NCBI RefSeq assembly: GCF_034808145.1
Contig: NZ_JAXHGM010000005.1
Location: 124,001 to 188,000 of the forward strand
Length of the DNA stretch: 64,000 bases
Source of the DNA: Halorubellus sp034808145
GTDB lineage: Archaea > Halobacteriota > Halobacteria > Halobacteriales > Natrialbaceae
Reading direction: 5' to 3'
Below are positions 50,742 to 60,157 of the stretch, piece by piece. The translations under genes and the position numbers were made by a program. The notes beneath the pieces are model-generated. The model did not search any database and had not been told where the DNA came from. It worked only from the letters and a program-made list of their open reading frames with translations. How positions within the stretch are numbered: position 1 is the stretch's first letter; every line of letters begins with the position of its first letter.

Positions 50742-50787
50742 AGCGACGCGACCGTCGTCCGCGACGGAGCGGTCTCGCGAGGACCTC

Positions 50788-51222
50788 TCAGGGCCGACGG
50801 TGGAGCGCGTACACGATGCACGCGACCCCGGCGAGCTGGGACCCGCGCACGGCGACCTGCCACGCCGGCCGCAACACCGCCGGTGCGAGGTCGTACTGGA
50901 ACGCGACGCTCCCACCGAAGCTCAGACCGAACGTCACCGCGGTCAGGAGGACGAGCCCCAGCGACAGGAACTTCATCGGCGTGCTGTCGTTCCGCACGAA
51001 CCCGCGGTACGCCTGATAGCCGACGTAGAGCCCGAGGGCCGTCGATGCGAGCGCCATCGCGAGCAGCACGACCTGGAGCGGGTCGAGACCGCTCAGGACC
51101 GAGCCGGCGCCGTCGCTGGACTCGCTGCCCGCGTCCGCGGCGAGCGGGACGCGCACGGCGGTCGCGTCCGCGGCGACGAGCGCACGCCCGAGGTCGCCAG
51201 GTGGTGGTAGTACCCCGAGCAT
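50788..51222 (-). CDS. Small membrane protein paired with an HTH regulator
   Basis: 144 residues with three helices (about 48-68, 80-103, 115-137) and an exposed N-terminal segment. It begins 2 bases after the stop of the HTH gene, so the two are translated together. This regulator/membrane-protein pairing is frequent in haloarchaea; a membrane signal input to the HTH is a reasonable inference, but no function is known. Confidence 0.78.
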   Translation of the reverse strand: MLGVLPPPGDLGRALVAADATAVRVPLAADAGSESSDGAGSVLSGLDPLQVVLLAMALASTALGLYVGYQAYRGFVRNDSTPMKFLSLGLVLLTAVTFGLSFGGSVAFQYDLAPAVLRPAWQVAVRGSQLAGVACIVYALHRRP

Positions 51223-51224
51223 GG

Positions 51225-51566
51225 TTAGAGGCGCTCGAACATATCCGTGAACCTGTCCGCGACGTCCGTCTTCGTTTCCAGTTGCATCTCGAATGTCCCC
51301 TCTGAGAGCGCCAGTTCGACGCGCGAGAGCGCCGTGACGTACACGCTGTGATGGTTCCCGTCGCCCCATACCTCGGTCTCCTCGACGAGCAACCCGGCGT
51401 CGACGAGGTCGTCCACGCGCCGGTAGACCGTCGGGAGCGACGCGTCGATCGCGTCCGCGAGCTCCTTCGCGGAGCGCGTCTCCTCGCTCGCTGCCGCGAG
51501 GATGTCTCTGGCGTAGTCGTCGTCGAGCAACCCGACGACCGTCCGCACGTCGACGTCCTCCGGCAC
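51225..51566 (-). CDS. ArsR-type winged-helix regulator
   Basis: 113 residues from GTG 51566, chosen because ATTTAAG (51592-51598) lies about 29 bases upstream. Longer in-frame starts to 51728 would run through that promoter. The winged helix is DDDYARDILAAASEETRSAKELADAIDASLPTVYRRVDDLVDAGLL, and the C-terminal strand pair and helix probably dimerise. First gene of a two-gene operon with the membrane protein. Confidence 0.83.
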   Translation of the reverse strand: MPEDVDVRTVVGLLDDDYARDILAAASEETRSAKELADAIDASLPTVYRRVDDLVDAGLLVEETEVWGDGNHHSVYVTALSRVELALSEGTFEMQLETKTDVADRFTDMFERL

Positions 51567-51708
51567 ACCCGCACCGTCCAACCGGACCGACTTAAATCGC
51601 AATCGTCGCTTTCGGACCGAGAAACCGGTCGTCACCGACCGCACCCCGCGAGTTGGCGACCTGGAGTCGACCGCGGTACTTTTCTCGCCGGCCGTCGCGC
51701 GTTCGACC

Positions 51709-52233
51709 ATGAGCCTCGCCGAACGCACTCGCGACGCCGCCCGCGAGCAGCCGTTCCTCGTCGACGCGCTCCGAGCGGGCGTTGCGAACTACTCCGCTGC
51801 CGCACGGTTCCTCGACGTCGACGGCGACCAGGACGCGGTCGCGACCGCACTCCGCCGGTACGCCGAGGACCTCCCCGACCGCGAGCCGACCGCGCGAGAC
51901 GTCCGCGTGACGATGGAACGCGGCGTCGGCCGCCTCCGTGACCCGGAGAACGCGAACGCGCGAGAGGTCCTCCTCTCGGTCTCGGGCGCGGCCTTCGGTG
52001 CGACCGACGACGGCAAGACCGCGGTACTCGCGACCGGCGACGTCGACCTCGACGGCGTCCGCACGACCCTCGACGCGCTCGCCGTCGACGACGTCGCCGT
52101 CGACGCGCTCGCACACGCCGACGACGTCGTCGTCGTCGTCGTCCCGCGGCTCGACGCCGCGAACGCCCTCCGCGCCATCGAACGCGCGTTCGACGCCGTC
52201 CCGTCCGGGCCCGCGGTCACCGACCGACGCTGA
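51709..52233 (+). CDS. Haloarchaea-specific cytoplasmic protein, 174 residues
   Basis: The first 40 residues (LAERTRDAAREQPFLVDALRAGVANYSAAARFL) are helical and resemble the start of a domain common in haloarchaeal hypothetical proteins. The middle is alpha/beta and the C-terminus (about 115-160) reads like an ACT-type alpha/beta unit. No ligand motif. Immediately upstream of cysS, but separated by 135 bases with their own promoter. Confidence 0.75.
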   Translation: MSLAERTRDAAREQPFLVDALRAGVANYSAAARFLDVDGDQDAVATALRRYAEDLPDREPTARDVRVTMERGVGRLRDPENANAREVLLSVSGAAFGATDDGKTAVLATGDVDLDGVRTTLDALAVDDVAVDALAHADDVVVVVVPRLDAANALRAIERAFDAVPSGPAVTDRR

Positions 52234-52368
52234 CCGACCACCTTCCGCGTGTACGCCACCCGACGCTGCCCGACCGCCTCCCTCGCACACCTCTAACGCA
52301 TCGCTGGTCGACGGTCTCGACGCGCGAGACCGAGGCTTTTTCTTGCGTTCCCGGGGTAGAGGCGGGCA

Positions 52369-53865
52369 ATGACCCTACACGTCTCGAACACGTTGACGGG
52401 CGAACGCGAGGTCTTCGAGCCCCAGGACCCCGACGAGGTCCTGCTCTACGTCTGCGGGCTCACGACCAGCGACCCCGCGCACCTCGGGCACGCCCGCCTC
52501 TGGGTGGCCGCCGACGTCATGCATCGCTGGCTCGAACACGAGGGCTACGACGTCCGGCACGTCGAGAACTTCACGGACGTCAACGAGAAGATCGTCGCCC
52601 GCGCCGGCGACCCCGACCTCGGCGCGGACGAGAGCGAGGTCGCGAGCCACTACATCCAGGAACTGCTCGCGGAGATGCGCGCACTCAACCTGAAGCGCGC
52701 CGAGGTGTACCCGCGCGTCAGCGAGCACGTCCCCGAGATCGTCGACCTCGTGGAGACCCTCGTCGAGAAGGGGTACGCGTACGAGGCGAACGGCTCCGTC
52801 TACTTCGACGTCACGAGCTTCGAGGAGTACGGGAAGCTCTCGAACCAGCAGGTCGAGGACATCGAAGAGCAGGGCGACCCCGACGAGCTCGCGGAGAAAC
52901 GGCATCCGGCGGACTTCGCGCTCTGGAAGGGCGACGGCGTGAGCGCGGACGCCGTCGACGAGCACCGCCACCCCGACCACCCGGACGCGGGCGACGCGGA
53001 CGCCGAGCCCCCGAGCGGGCAGACGTGGGCGTCGCCGTGGGGCGACGGGCGGCCGGGCTGGCACATCGAGTGCTCGGCGATGAGCATGACGCATCTCGAC
53101 GACACCATCGACGTCCACGTCGGCGGCCAGGACCTCGTGTTCCCCCATCACGAGAACGAGATCGCGCAGAGCGAGGCGGCGACCGGCGAGCGGTTCGCGA
53201 ACTACTGGCTGCACGTCCGCCTCCTCCAGCGGAAGGGCGAGAAGATGAGCAGCAGTCTCGGGAACTACTGGTCGGTCCGAGACGGCCTCGACTCGGTCGG
53301 CGGGAACGTCCTCCGAGCGTTCCTCGTGTCGACCGCGTACCACAACGAGGCGGTGTACAGCGAGGACACGCTCGCGGAGGCCGAGGAACGCTGGGAGCGC
53401 CTGGAGCGCGGGTACGAGACCGCGGTGGCGGCGTGCGACAGCGAGGCCGCGCGGACCAAGGTCACGGACGGCGACCTCCGCGACGCGGTCGCGTCCGCTC
53501 GCGAGGAGTTCGCAGCCGGGATGAACGACGACTTCAACACGCGGAAGGCGGTGACGGCGCTCATGGACCTCACCGCCGCGGTGAACAGGCACGTCGACGG
53601 CCGCGACGCCTACGACTACCGCGCGCTCCACGACGCCGTCGACGCGTACGAGGAACTCGGCGGCGACGTCCTCGGGTTCGCGTTCGACGCCGCACCCGAC
53701 GGCGAGGCGGACGTCGCAGGCGAGGTCGTCGACCTCGTCCTCCAGGTTCGCGAGGCCGAACGCGAGGCGGGGAACTACGACCGCGCCGACGAACTCCGCG
53801 ACGAACTCGAAGCGCTCGGCGTCGAGGTACAGGACACCGACGACGGCCCGACCTATCGGCTCTGA
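52369..53865 (+). CDS. cysS: Cysteinyl-tRNA synthetase
   Basis: 498 residues. A class I synthetase with the HIGH-type motif HLGH (about 38-41) after zinc ligand Cys29 (YVCGLTTSDPAHLGH), WHIECSAMS, HENEIAQSEA and the KMSKS-type loop KMSSSLGN. The DALR-like anticodon domain follows (FNTRKAVTAL). Charges tRNA-Cys. An acidic insertion around residues 195-215 (DEHRHPDHPDAGDADAE) is typical haloadaptation. Confidence 0.97.
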   Translation: MTLHVSNTLTGEREVFEPQDPDEVLLYVCGLTTSDPAHLGHARLWVAADVMHRWLEHEGYDVRHVENFTDVNEKIVARAGDPDLGADESEVASHYIQELLAEMRALNLKRAEVYPRVSEHVPEIVDLVETLVEKGYAYEANGSVYFDVTSFEEYGKLSNQQVEDIEEQGDPDELAEKRHPADFALWKGDGVSADAVDEHRHPDHPDAGDADAEPPSGQTWASPWGDGRPGWHIECSAMSMTHLDDTIDVHVGGQDLVFPHHENEIAQSEAATGERFANYWLHVRLLQRKGEKMSSSLGNYWSVRDGLDSVGGNVLRAFLVSTAYHNEAVYSEDTLAEAEERWERLERGYETAVAACDSEAARTKVTDGDLRDAVASAREEFAAGMNDDFNTRKAVTALMDLTAAVNRHVDGRDAYDYRALHDAVDAYEELGGDVLGFAFDAAPDGEADVAGEVVDLVLQVREAEREAGNYDRADELRDELEALGVEVQDTDDGPTYRL

Positions 53866-53952
53866 ACGCCGAGACCGCGCGTGGTCGACGCACATCGGAG
53901 ACCGACGTTCCTTGACCGGTGATTTATATCCCGTGAACGGTTCGGGACGCGT

Positions 53953-54612
53953 ATGCGATTCGACAAGCGAACGATGGTCGCGCTCGCGCTCGCCGCGACG
54001 CTCGCGACCGCCGGTTGCCTCGGCTTCCTCTCGGGAACGACGTCCGTCGAGGCGTCGCCTGCGGTCGTCGCCGAGGAAACCGCGAGCAGTAGCGACTACG
54101 AGAAGGCGGAAACGCGCGACCTCAGCGTCAACCGGACGTTCTCCGCGGCCGACCAGGAACGCACGGTGAAGGTCACGAACTGGGCGGTCGAGTACCACAA
54201 GACCGTCGACATCGGACCGCTCGCCGAGCAGAAGGCGGCGGTGTTCGCGACGTTCACGTCGCCCGAGGTGAGCGCGTTCGGGCAGTCGTTCAACCCGCTC
54301 TCGCGACTCGGGACGAAGGACTTCGCGAAGCGCATGCAGGGCCAGTACCAGGGCCTCACCATCGGCGAGGAGGTCGACAAGACCACCGTCGCGGTCGCGG
54401 GCGAATCCACGAACGTCTCCCAGTTCGAAGGGACCGCGACGTTCAACGGCCAGGACGTCGACGTCTACGTCGTCGTCAGCGAACCCGTGAAGCACGAGGG
54501 CGACTACGTCGTCACGATGGCCGTGTTCCCGCAGGCGATGGACGGCGAGTACGAGACCGTCAAGGAACTCATGCGGGAAATCGACCACCCGACGAACGCG
54601 ACCGACGCCTGA
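53953..54612 (+). CDS. Haloarchaeal lipoprotein (DUF6517-like)
   Basis: 219 residues. Lipobox TAGC with the lipidated Cys at about residue 22. The mature part matches the haloarchaeal DUF6517 pattern (VTNWAVEYHK, FATFTSPEVS, GQDVDVYVVVSEPVKH). Function unknown. A clear TATA box TTTATAT (53923-53929) lies about 27-30 bases before the ATG. Confidence 0.85.
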   Translation: MRFDKRTMVALALAATLATAGCLGFLSGTTSVEASPAVVAEETASSSDYEKAETRDLSVNRTFSAADQERTVKVTNWAVEYHKTVDIGPLAEQKAAVFATFTSPEVSAFGQSFNPLSRLGTKDFAKRMQGQYQGLTIGEEVDKTTVAVAGESTNVSQFEGTATFNGQDVDVYVVVSEPVKHEGDYVVTMAVFPQAMDGEYETVKELMREIDHPTNATDA

Positions 54613-54760
54613 CGCGTCGAACGCTCGACGACCCGCGGTCTTCGTTCTCACAGCCGTACACCCCACAGTGAGGAGAGGTACTGACGCGATGAGACCTGCG
54701 TCTGTCGCAAGTGACGGATTCGAGAACCGAGGCGAAGACGCAGTGCGGCCTACGAATCGG

Positions 54761-56506
54761 TTACTGGACGGGTGCGCGTCGCGCTACGGGCGCCGCGAGC
54801 GTCCTCGACCCGGTAGTCGACGACTGGTACGGCGTCGTGGTGGGCGTCGACGGCGGCGACACGACGCTCGCCGGAGCACCAAGGCCACCGGCAGGCTGGA
54901 TGTTGTTCGCACCGCTGTTGTTCACCGCGACCGTGTGCACGCTCACTTTGAGGAACGTGATCGGCGGCGGTAGCACGCCGTCGTCGAGTTGGAGCGTCGG
55001 CTTGACGCTGTCAAGTGATTCGTCGTACTTCACGGACGTTGCCTGCCCCATGTAGGTCGGGCCGCCAACCACGGCGCCGGTCAAGCCAGCACTCCCGGTC
55101 GCGACACACATGTCCCACCCGTCGCAGTGACTGCCTCCGCCACCGACGACCGCTGGGTTTGCCTCTCCGCCTTCACCGGACGGGGACAGTACCGGTTCGC
55201 TACGCGGCGCGTAGACGGTCCCGACGAACTGGGATTTATCGCCACCCGTTATCGCGACGAGCATGTCTGAAGTACCGTATATCTGGAAGTGCTCGGCTCC
55301 CGCACTCTTCGACGCGCCAGCACCACCGTTCTGCATCCCGAAGTTACCGGTCGAGTAGATTCGAAGTGCATGCCCACTGCTCGTCCCGGTGACGTCGATC
55401 GAGCCCTTATCGACCGCCATGTCTCCGTCTACGATTAGCGTGATGTTCCCACTCGAGAGGTCGAACTCCACGCTGTCCCCAATCGAGAATCCGTCCGAAT
55501 CGTAGTACGTCCCTGCAGTGACCTTGTTCGAGACTGATTCGACGTTGAGCGGCTTGATCGAGGTGTCGGTTCCATCTGCGACGACGTCCTCGGCGTTCTG
55601 AACCTTGCGCTTGATAGCGGAATCGAGTTCATAGAGGTTGGATTCGACGTTCTCTTTGCCGTCGGCCTCTTTGTTGTTCTTACACGAGTATATCTCTCCT
55701 GTAGCAGCGAGCGAATCAGGTGAGTCCTTGTTGTCGATGCAGATGTCACCGCTGTCGCCACCGGTTGCGAGCACGCCGTCGTCGAAGTCGCCGTTCGCGA
55801 CGGGCTTCCCGAGCTTCACCTTCACCGTCCCCTTGTCGCCTGCCGGGGAGTTGTCGACCTCGACGGCGACGTCGTTGGTCTGCGTGCGGAAGTACTGCGC
55901 CCAGCCCTCGTAGTACTTGCTCGTGATGTAGAGCGTGACGAGTTTCCCCTCGACGTAGCCGACGTTGTTGATCGGGGATTCGGTCTTTCGCTTGTTGATA
56001 TTGAGCTGGCCTGCCTGGACGGATTCGTCGCCGTCGAGTGCCGGTATCGGGAACGTCAACGACCCGTTCTGGTACTCGACGGGCGGCCGGGAGACCATCC
56101 GTGAGTCCTCGCCGGCACCGCGCCAGACGCCGCCGGCCTGGTACGCGATGGTCTCACCGCTCTGCTCGTAGACGAGCGATCCGACCTGCTCGTCGACGAT
56201 CTCGTTGCCGTCGATGACGACGCGGATACGGCCCGTGTTCTCCTGGCGGAACGCGGCGGTCTGGTCCTGGATGTCGAACTCCATCGACCGGTACTTCTGG
56301 CGGCCGAACGCGACGCTGGAGACGTCCTTGTTGAACTGCCGGAACGTGTTCTCGACCTGTTGTTCCTGCGCCGTGTCCTTGGACTGGTCGACGGTCGCGG
56401 TCCCGACGACGAGCAGCGACACCGACGCTGCCGCGACGAAACCCATCATCAGGATTACCGCGAGGACGGTCGATGCCCCGCCGTCGTCGTCGCGTATGGT
56501 CCTCAT
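54761..56506 (-). CDS. Pilin-like exported protein of lower GC (polymer-forming-type beta domain)
   Basis: 581 residues from ATG 56506; GTG 56527 is an alternative. The N-terminus (RDDDGGASTVLAVILMMGFVAAASVS) is an archaeal type IV pilin-like class III signal with its hydrophobic helix. The rest is beta-rich, with an LIVDGDMAVDKGSIDVTG stretch typical of surface or polymer-forming repeats, ending in a Pro/Thr/Ser-rich tail. Base composition and codon use are visibly less GC-rich than neighbours. Like other haloarchaeal pilin-N-terminus proteins it is probably a surface or pilus-associated component. The C-terminal 40 residues have unusual composition and could reflect a late frame change. Confidence 0.8.
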   Translation of the reverse strand: MRTIRDDDGGASTVLAVILMMGFVAAASVSLLVVGTATVDQSKDTAQEQQVENTFRQFNKDVSSVAFGRQKYRSMEFDIQDQTAAFRQENTGRIRVVIDGNEIVDEQVGSLVYEQSGETIAYQAGGVWRGAGEDSRMVSRPPVEYQNGSLTFPIPALDGDESVQAGQLNINKRKTESPINNVGYVEGKLVTLYITSKYYEGWAQYFRTQTNDVAVEVDNSPAGDKGTVKVKLGKPVANGDFDDGVLATGGDSGDICIDNKDSPDSLAATGEIYSCKNNKEADGKENVESNLYELDSAIKRKVQNAEDVVADGTDTSIKPLNVESVSNKVTAGTYYDSDGFSIGDSVEFDLSSGNITLIVDGDMAVDKGSIDVTGTSSGHALRIYSTGNFGMQNGGAGASKSAGAEHFQIYGTSDMLVAITGGDKSQFVGTVYAPRSEPVLSPSGEGGEANPAVVGGGGSHCDGWDMCVATGSAGLTGAVVGGPTYMGQATSVKYDESLDSVKPTLQLDDGVLPPPITFLKVSVHTVAVNNSGANNIQPAGGLGAPASVVSPPSTPTTTPYQSSTTGSRTLAAPVARRAPVQ

Positions 56507-56868
56507 TCTTCGCGCGTCAGTCGCCACCGTGACGCACCTCGTGGTGACTGACGTCCGTATCCCTGCCCCGAGGGGATTGGCGCCTCATTACAGCCATAGA
56601 AAGCGTCCCTTACCAAATGTATGACGTAAAGGTGCATTGGAAAACGAGGAAAAAATAGCGGCCCAATACGGTATTACTATCTTTTATGCAGAGGAAGGAT
56701 TTTTTAGCAACGCTTAGGAGGGATATAGTCTTGTCTTAGCTAGCGACTATTTCCAATAGTATCTGTGGCCGAATGGTTCGAGCCTTGAATTGTAAAGCAA
56801 GCGGAGAGAAACGAGTGCTTGAGGACGACCACACGTCTTCAATCCGTGCCTGAACGACGCTTCCCCGG
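56507..56868. other. AT-rich intergenic stretch upstream of the pilin-like gene
   Basis: About 360 bases without a convincing gene. From about 56600 to 56830 the sequence is strikingly AT-rich against the rest of the window (runs such as GAAAACGAGGAAAAAATAG and GGATTTTTTAGC). A 23-codon frame at 56586-56515 on the - strand ends in front of the pilin-like gene in another frame. No tRNA fold, inverted repeat ends or integrase remnants were seen. Confidence 0.6.
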
Positions 56869-57681
56869 TCAGTTACCGGTCCACTCCGGTTCCCGGTCCT
56901 CGAAGAACGCGTCGATACCCTCGTCCTTGTCCGCCGACGAGAACAGGAGCGCGAACAGCTCGGCCTCGTACTCGATGCCCTGCTCCAGGTCCATCCGGGA
57001 CCCCGCCTTCACCGCCTCCTTCGCCAGTTCCAGCGCCAGCGGACTCTTCTCCGCCATCCGCCCGGCGAGCTCGTACACGCGGTCGTCGAGCGCGTCGGGC
57101 TCGCAGACCTCGTCCACGAGGCCGATGTCCGCCGCCTCCTCCGCGTCGACGAGTTCCCCCGAGAGTATCAAGCGCATCGCCTGCCCCTCGCCGACGAGCC
57201 GCGGCAGGCGCTGCGTGGCGCCACCGCCGGGCATGATACCGAGGTTTATCTCCGGCTGTCCGAGCTTCGCGTCCGCGCTCGCGATTCGGACGTCGCACCC
57301 GAGCGCGAGCTCGTTTCCGCCACCCAGGCAGTGCCCGTTGATGCGCGCGACGACCGGCTTCTCCAGGTCGTCGACGTACTCGTAGACCCGCGGCCGCTTC
57401 GACGCCTCGCGCTGCTCGACGGCGTTGCGCTCCCGGAGCTCCGAGACGTCGGCGCCCGCGACGAACGCCGACGACTCCTCGGACCCCGTGAGCACGACGA
57501 CGCGCACCTCGTCGTCGTCCTCGACGGCGTCCAGGACGTCCTTGAGCTCGCGCCGGACCTGCGCGTTCAGCGCGTTCCGCTTGTCCGGCCGTTCGACCGT
57601 CACCGTCGCGACGTACTCGGCGTGGTCGCCGACCGACGCCGAGACGAGGTCGCACTCGCCCGCGACGTCGACTACTCCCAT
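56869..57681 (-). CDS. Enoyl-CoA hydratase/isomerase (crotonase family)
   Basis: 270 residues. Crotonase fold with the oxyanion-hole segment SSAFVAGADVSEL, GGGNELALGCDVRIAS and the catalytic-Glu regions QPEINLGIMPGGGATQRLPR. Hydrates trans-2-enoyl-CoA in fatty-acid or crotonyl-CoA metabolism. Its ATG overlaps the end of the dehydrogenase gene by 10 bases, so the two act in succession in one operon. Confidence 0.92.
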   Translation of the reverse strand: MGVVDVAGECDLVSASVGDHAEYVATVTVERPDKRNALNAQVRRELKDVLDAVEDDDEVRVVVLTGSEESSAFVAGADVSELRERNAVEQREASKRPRVYEYVDDLEKPVVARINGHCLGGGNELALGCDVRIASADAKLGQPEINLGIMPGGGATQRLPRLVGEGQAMRLILSGELVDAEEAADIGLVDEVCEPDALDDRVYELAGRMAEKSPLALELAKEAVKAGSRMDLEQGIEYEAELFALLFSSADKDEGIDAFFEDREPEWTGN

Positions 57682-58598
57682 ACCGGCCCCTCTTCGTCGT
57701 CGCGGTCGACCTGACCGGCCGCGGCGGCGTCCTCACTCACGCCCACGATCTCGCCGTCCTCCCAGACGTAGAACCCCTCACCGGTCTTCCGTCCGAGCTT
57801 CCCGGCGCGGACCTTCCGCCGGAGGCTCTGGGGTGGCTTGAAGCGCTCGCCGAGTTCCTCCCGGAGGTGCTCGAGGATGTCCAGGCGGACGTCCAGCCCG
57901 ACGACGTCGCCGAGTTCGATGGGACCCATCGGGTGATTGTACCCGAGCTCCATCGCGGCGTCGATGTCCCGCGGGCTCGCGACGCCCTCCTCGACCATCC
58001 GCATCGCCTCCACGCCGAGCGTGACGCCGAGTCGGCTCGTCGCGAACCCCGCCGAGTCCCGGACGACGACGGCCTCCTTGTCGAGGTCCTCGGCGAAGTC
58101 CGTCGCGAACCGGACCGTTCGCTCGCTCGCCTGCTCGGGGACGACGACCTCGACCAGCCCCATGATGTGCACGGGATTGAAGAAGTGCAGGCCGACGGCG
58201 CGCGACGGGTCGTCGAGGACGCTCGCGATCTCGGTGACCGAGAGCGAGGACGTGTTCGACGCGACGATCGCGCCGTCGTCGACGACCGCCTCGATCTCCT
58301 CGAACGTCGACTGCTTGAGGTCGACGGACTCCGGGACCGCCTCGACGACAAGGTCGGCGTCCGCCGCCGCCTCGTCGAGGGCCGTCGTCGTCGAGATGCG
58401 GTCGAGCGTCGCTTCCTTCTCGTCGGGCGTGACCTTGCCGCGGTCGACGCCGCCCTGGAGGTTGTCCGCGATGGCGTCGACGCCCTCGTCGAGGACGGTC
58501 TCGTCGATGTCGCGCATCGCGACGTCGTGGCCCGCCATCGCGCTCACCTGCGCGATGCCGTGGCCCATCGTGCCGGCTCCGAGTACACAGATACGCAT
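57672..58598 (-). CDS. 3-hydroxyacyl-CoA dehydrogenase
   Basis: 308 residues from ATG 58598. The NAD-binding start is MRICVLGAGTMGHGIAQ, and the catalytic region SNTSSLSVTEIAS and LHFFNPVHIMGLVEVV holds the His-Glu pair. The C-terminal domain (ELGYNHPMGPIELGDVVGLD) is standard. Oxidises (S)-3-hydroxyacyl-CoA. TATA-like GCTTACC lies 28 bases upstream. The operon with the crotonase gives two successive beta-oxidation steps; products could also feed the PHA pathway. Confidence 0.93.
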   Translation of the reverse strand: MRICVLGAGTMGHGIAQVSAMAGHDVAMRDIDETVLDEGVDAIADNLQGGVDRGKVTPDEKEATLDRISTTTALDEAAADADLVVEAVPESVDLKQSTFEEIEAVVDDGAIVASNTSSLSVTEIASVLDDPSRAVGLHFFNPVHIMGLVEVVVPEQASERTVRFATDFAEDLDKEAVVVRDSAGFATSRLGVTLGVEAMRMVEEGVASPRDIDAAMELGYNHPMGPIELGDVVGLDVRLDILEHLREELGERFKPPQSLRRKVRAGKLGRKTGEGFYVWEDGEIVGVSEDAAAAGQVDRDDEEGPVWE

Positions 58599-58651
58599 AC
58601 CAGAACGCGCGACGGCCTGGCAGGTAAGCGTTGCCCGTTCCGGGCGTCGCC

Positions 58652-60157
58652 TCACCGACGTCCGGCGGGCCGCACCTTGAACCCGTACCGCGTCACGCCC
58701 TCCTGCGTGTATATCCGGCGGACGGTCGCGACGACGTCGTCGCCCACGGAGACGTCGCCGCCGTCGACGTCCGTCACCTGCGCGGGTGCGCTCACGGTGT
58801 CGTCGCTCGCGGGAGCGTCGAACGCGACGACCACGACGTCGAAGTCGCCGTCTCGCTGCTGTTGTTGCGCGAACTCCGGCGGTGCACCGCCCTGCGATAT
58901 CGTCGTCGCCGCCTCCACCCGACCCGTCCCCGGTAGCTGAACGTCCTCGTAGCCCGCCATCGAACGGCAGTCGCCGCACGCGCCCTCCGGCGGGAACGCG
59001 AGCGCACCGCACTCGGTGCATCGCCCCGCGACGAGCCGATGCCGCTGCGGGAGCGTCCGCCGCCACGACGGCACGCTCACGTACGCGCCACCGCCCTCGG
59101 GCGGGTCGTCGGGAACGACCTCGTCGCGGAGGCGGAGGTACTCGGCGTACGAGAGCTCGCGCTCGTCGTCGCGCTCCAGCGCGAGCGACGCCGGCATCGC
59201 GCCGTCCGCGTCGACGACGAACGCGTCCGCGCCCGCGCCGCTCCCGTAGCCCGCGACGAGCACGCGACGGACGTCCGGGTCGTCGAGCGCGCGTGCGAGC
59301 CCCAGGAGCGCGCTCGCCGCGCCCGTGTCGCCGAGGTCGTGCACGGTCGCGACCCGCTGTATCGCGTCGGTGTCCACGCCGAGCGCGCCCGTCGCGCGAT
59401 ACGGCATCGAACCGTCCGGCGCCTGCACGGCGGCCGCGTCCACGTCCACGCCGCCATCGGTCGTGCGCGCGTCGAGCGCGCTCGCCGCGCCGGCGAGCGT
59501 CTCCGCGAACGCCGCCCGGTCGTACGACGTCACGCCGAGCCCGTCGACGCGCTCGCTGCCGCGCTCGCGGAACCGCGTCCCCGGGGTCGGGCGCGCGAAC
59601 GACCCGCGATAGAGCGCGTTCGCCGGCCCGCCGTCCACGACGACGAACGCCACGGCACCGGCGCCCGCAGCCTGATCTCGCTCGCCAGCGGGCTCGCCCT
59701 TCGGGCAGTCACTCGCGACGACGAGCGCGTGCTCGCCGTCGTCGAGGGCCGCGTCGAACCCGGCGGCGAGCGCGCGCGTCCCGGCTCGCGTACTCCCGCC
59801 GAACGACTCGAAACGAGCCGTCTCGGGCACACCGAGCGTGGACCCCAGACGGATCGAGACGTCCTCCTCCTCCACGGGCGGCGTCGTCGACGCGAACGCG
59901 AGCAAGCCGACCGAACTCGCGTCCGTCCCGTCCGCGTGCAGCGCGTTCGTCGCCGCCTCGTACGCCATCGTCAGCGCGTCCTCGTCCGCGCCCGGGACCG
60001 CCTTCTCGCCGACGCCCGACGCCTGCACCGACCCCCACGCCGCCTCGACCTCGCTCGCCGACAACCGGTTCCGCGGTGCGTACGCGCCGACCGCGCGGAT
60101 GCCGTTCGACCCCTTCGAGCCCTCGACGTCCCCGTCGCGGGTGGCGTCGTCGCTCAT
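58652..60157 (-). CDS. HMG-CoA-synthase-like protein fused to DUF35 (zinc ribbon/OB fold), catalytic Cys absent
   Basis: 501 residues. Residues 15-345 have the HMG-CoA-synthase/thiolase fold (GVGEKAVPGADEDALTMAYEAA; VHDLGDTGAASALLGLA). Where archaeal HMG-CoA synthases carry the nucleophile in an ACxAGT-type motif, this protein reads ESFGGSTRAGT (117-127) with no Cys. About 365-500 is a DUF35 unit with four-Cys ribbon CTECG...CGDC and OB fold. In methanogens separate thiolase, HMG-CoA synthase and DUF35 proteins form a channelling complex. Here two are fused and follow a thiolase gene with a 4-base overlap. Probably a scaffold or a non-condensing acyl-CoA protein. Confidence 0.85.
   Translation of the reverse strand: MSDDATRDGDVEGSKGSNGIRAVGAYAPRNRLSASEVEAAWGSVQASGVGEKAVPGADEDALTMAYEAATNALHADGTDASSVGLLAFASTTPPVEEEDVSIRLGSTLGVPETARFESFGGSTRAGTRALAAGFDAALDDGEHALVVASDCPKGEPAGERDQAAGAGAVAFVVVDGGPANALYRGSFARPTPGTRFRERGSERVDGLGVTSYDRAAFAETLAGAASALDARTTDGGVDVDAAAVQAPDGSMPYRATGALGVDTDAIQRVATVHDLGDTGAASALLGLARALDDPDVRRVLVAGYGSGAGADAFVVDADGAMPASLALERDDERELSYAEYLRLRDEVVPDDPPEGGGAYVSVPSWRRTLPQRHRLVAGRCTECGALAFPPEGACGDCRSMAGYEDVQLPGTGRVEAATTISQGGAPPEFAQQQQRDGDFDVVVVAFDAPASDDTVSAPAQVTDVDGGDVSVGDDVVATVRRIYTQEGVTRYGFKVRPAGRR

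Noticed and set aside
52375..54666. 763-codon open frame opposite cysS and the lipoprotein gene
   Set aside because: cysS is unambiguous on the + strand and the antisense translation has no recognisable domain.
56760..56800. tRNA-like T-arm sequence GGTTCGAGCC
   Set aside because: No acceptor, D or anticodon stem can be drawn around it.
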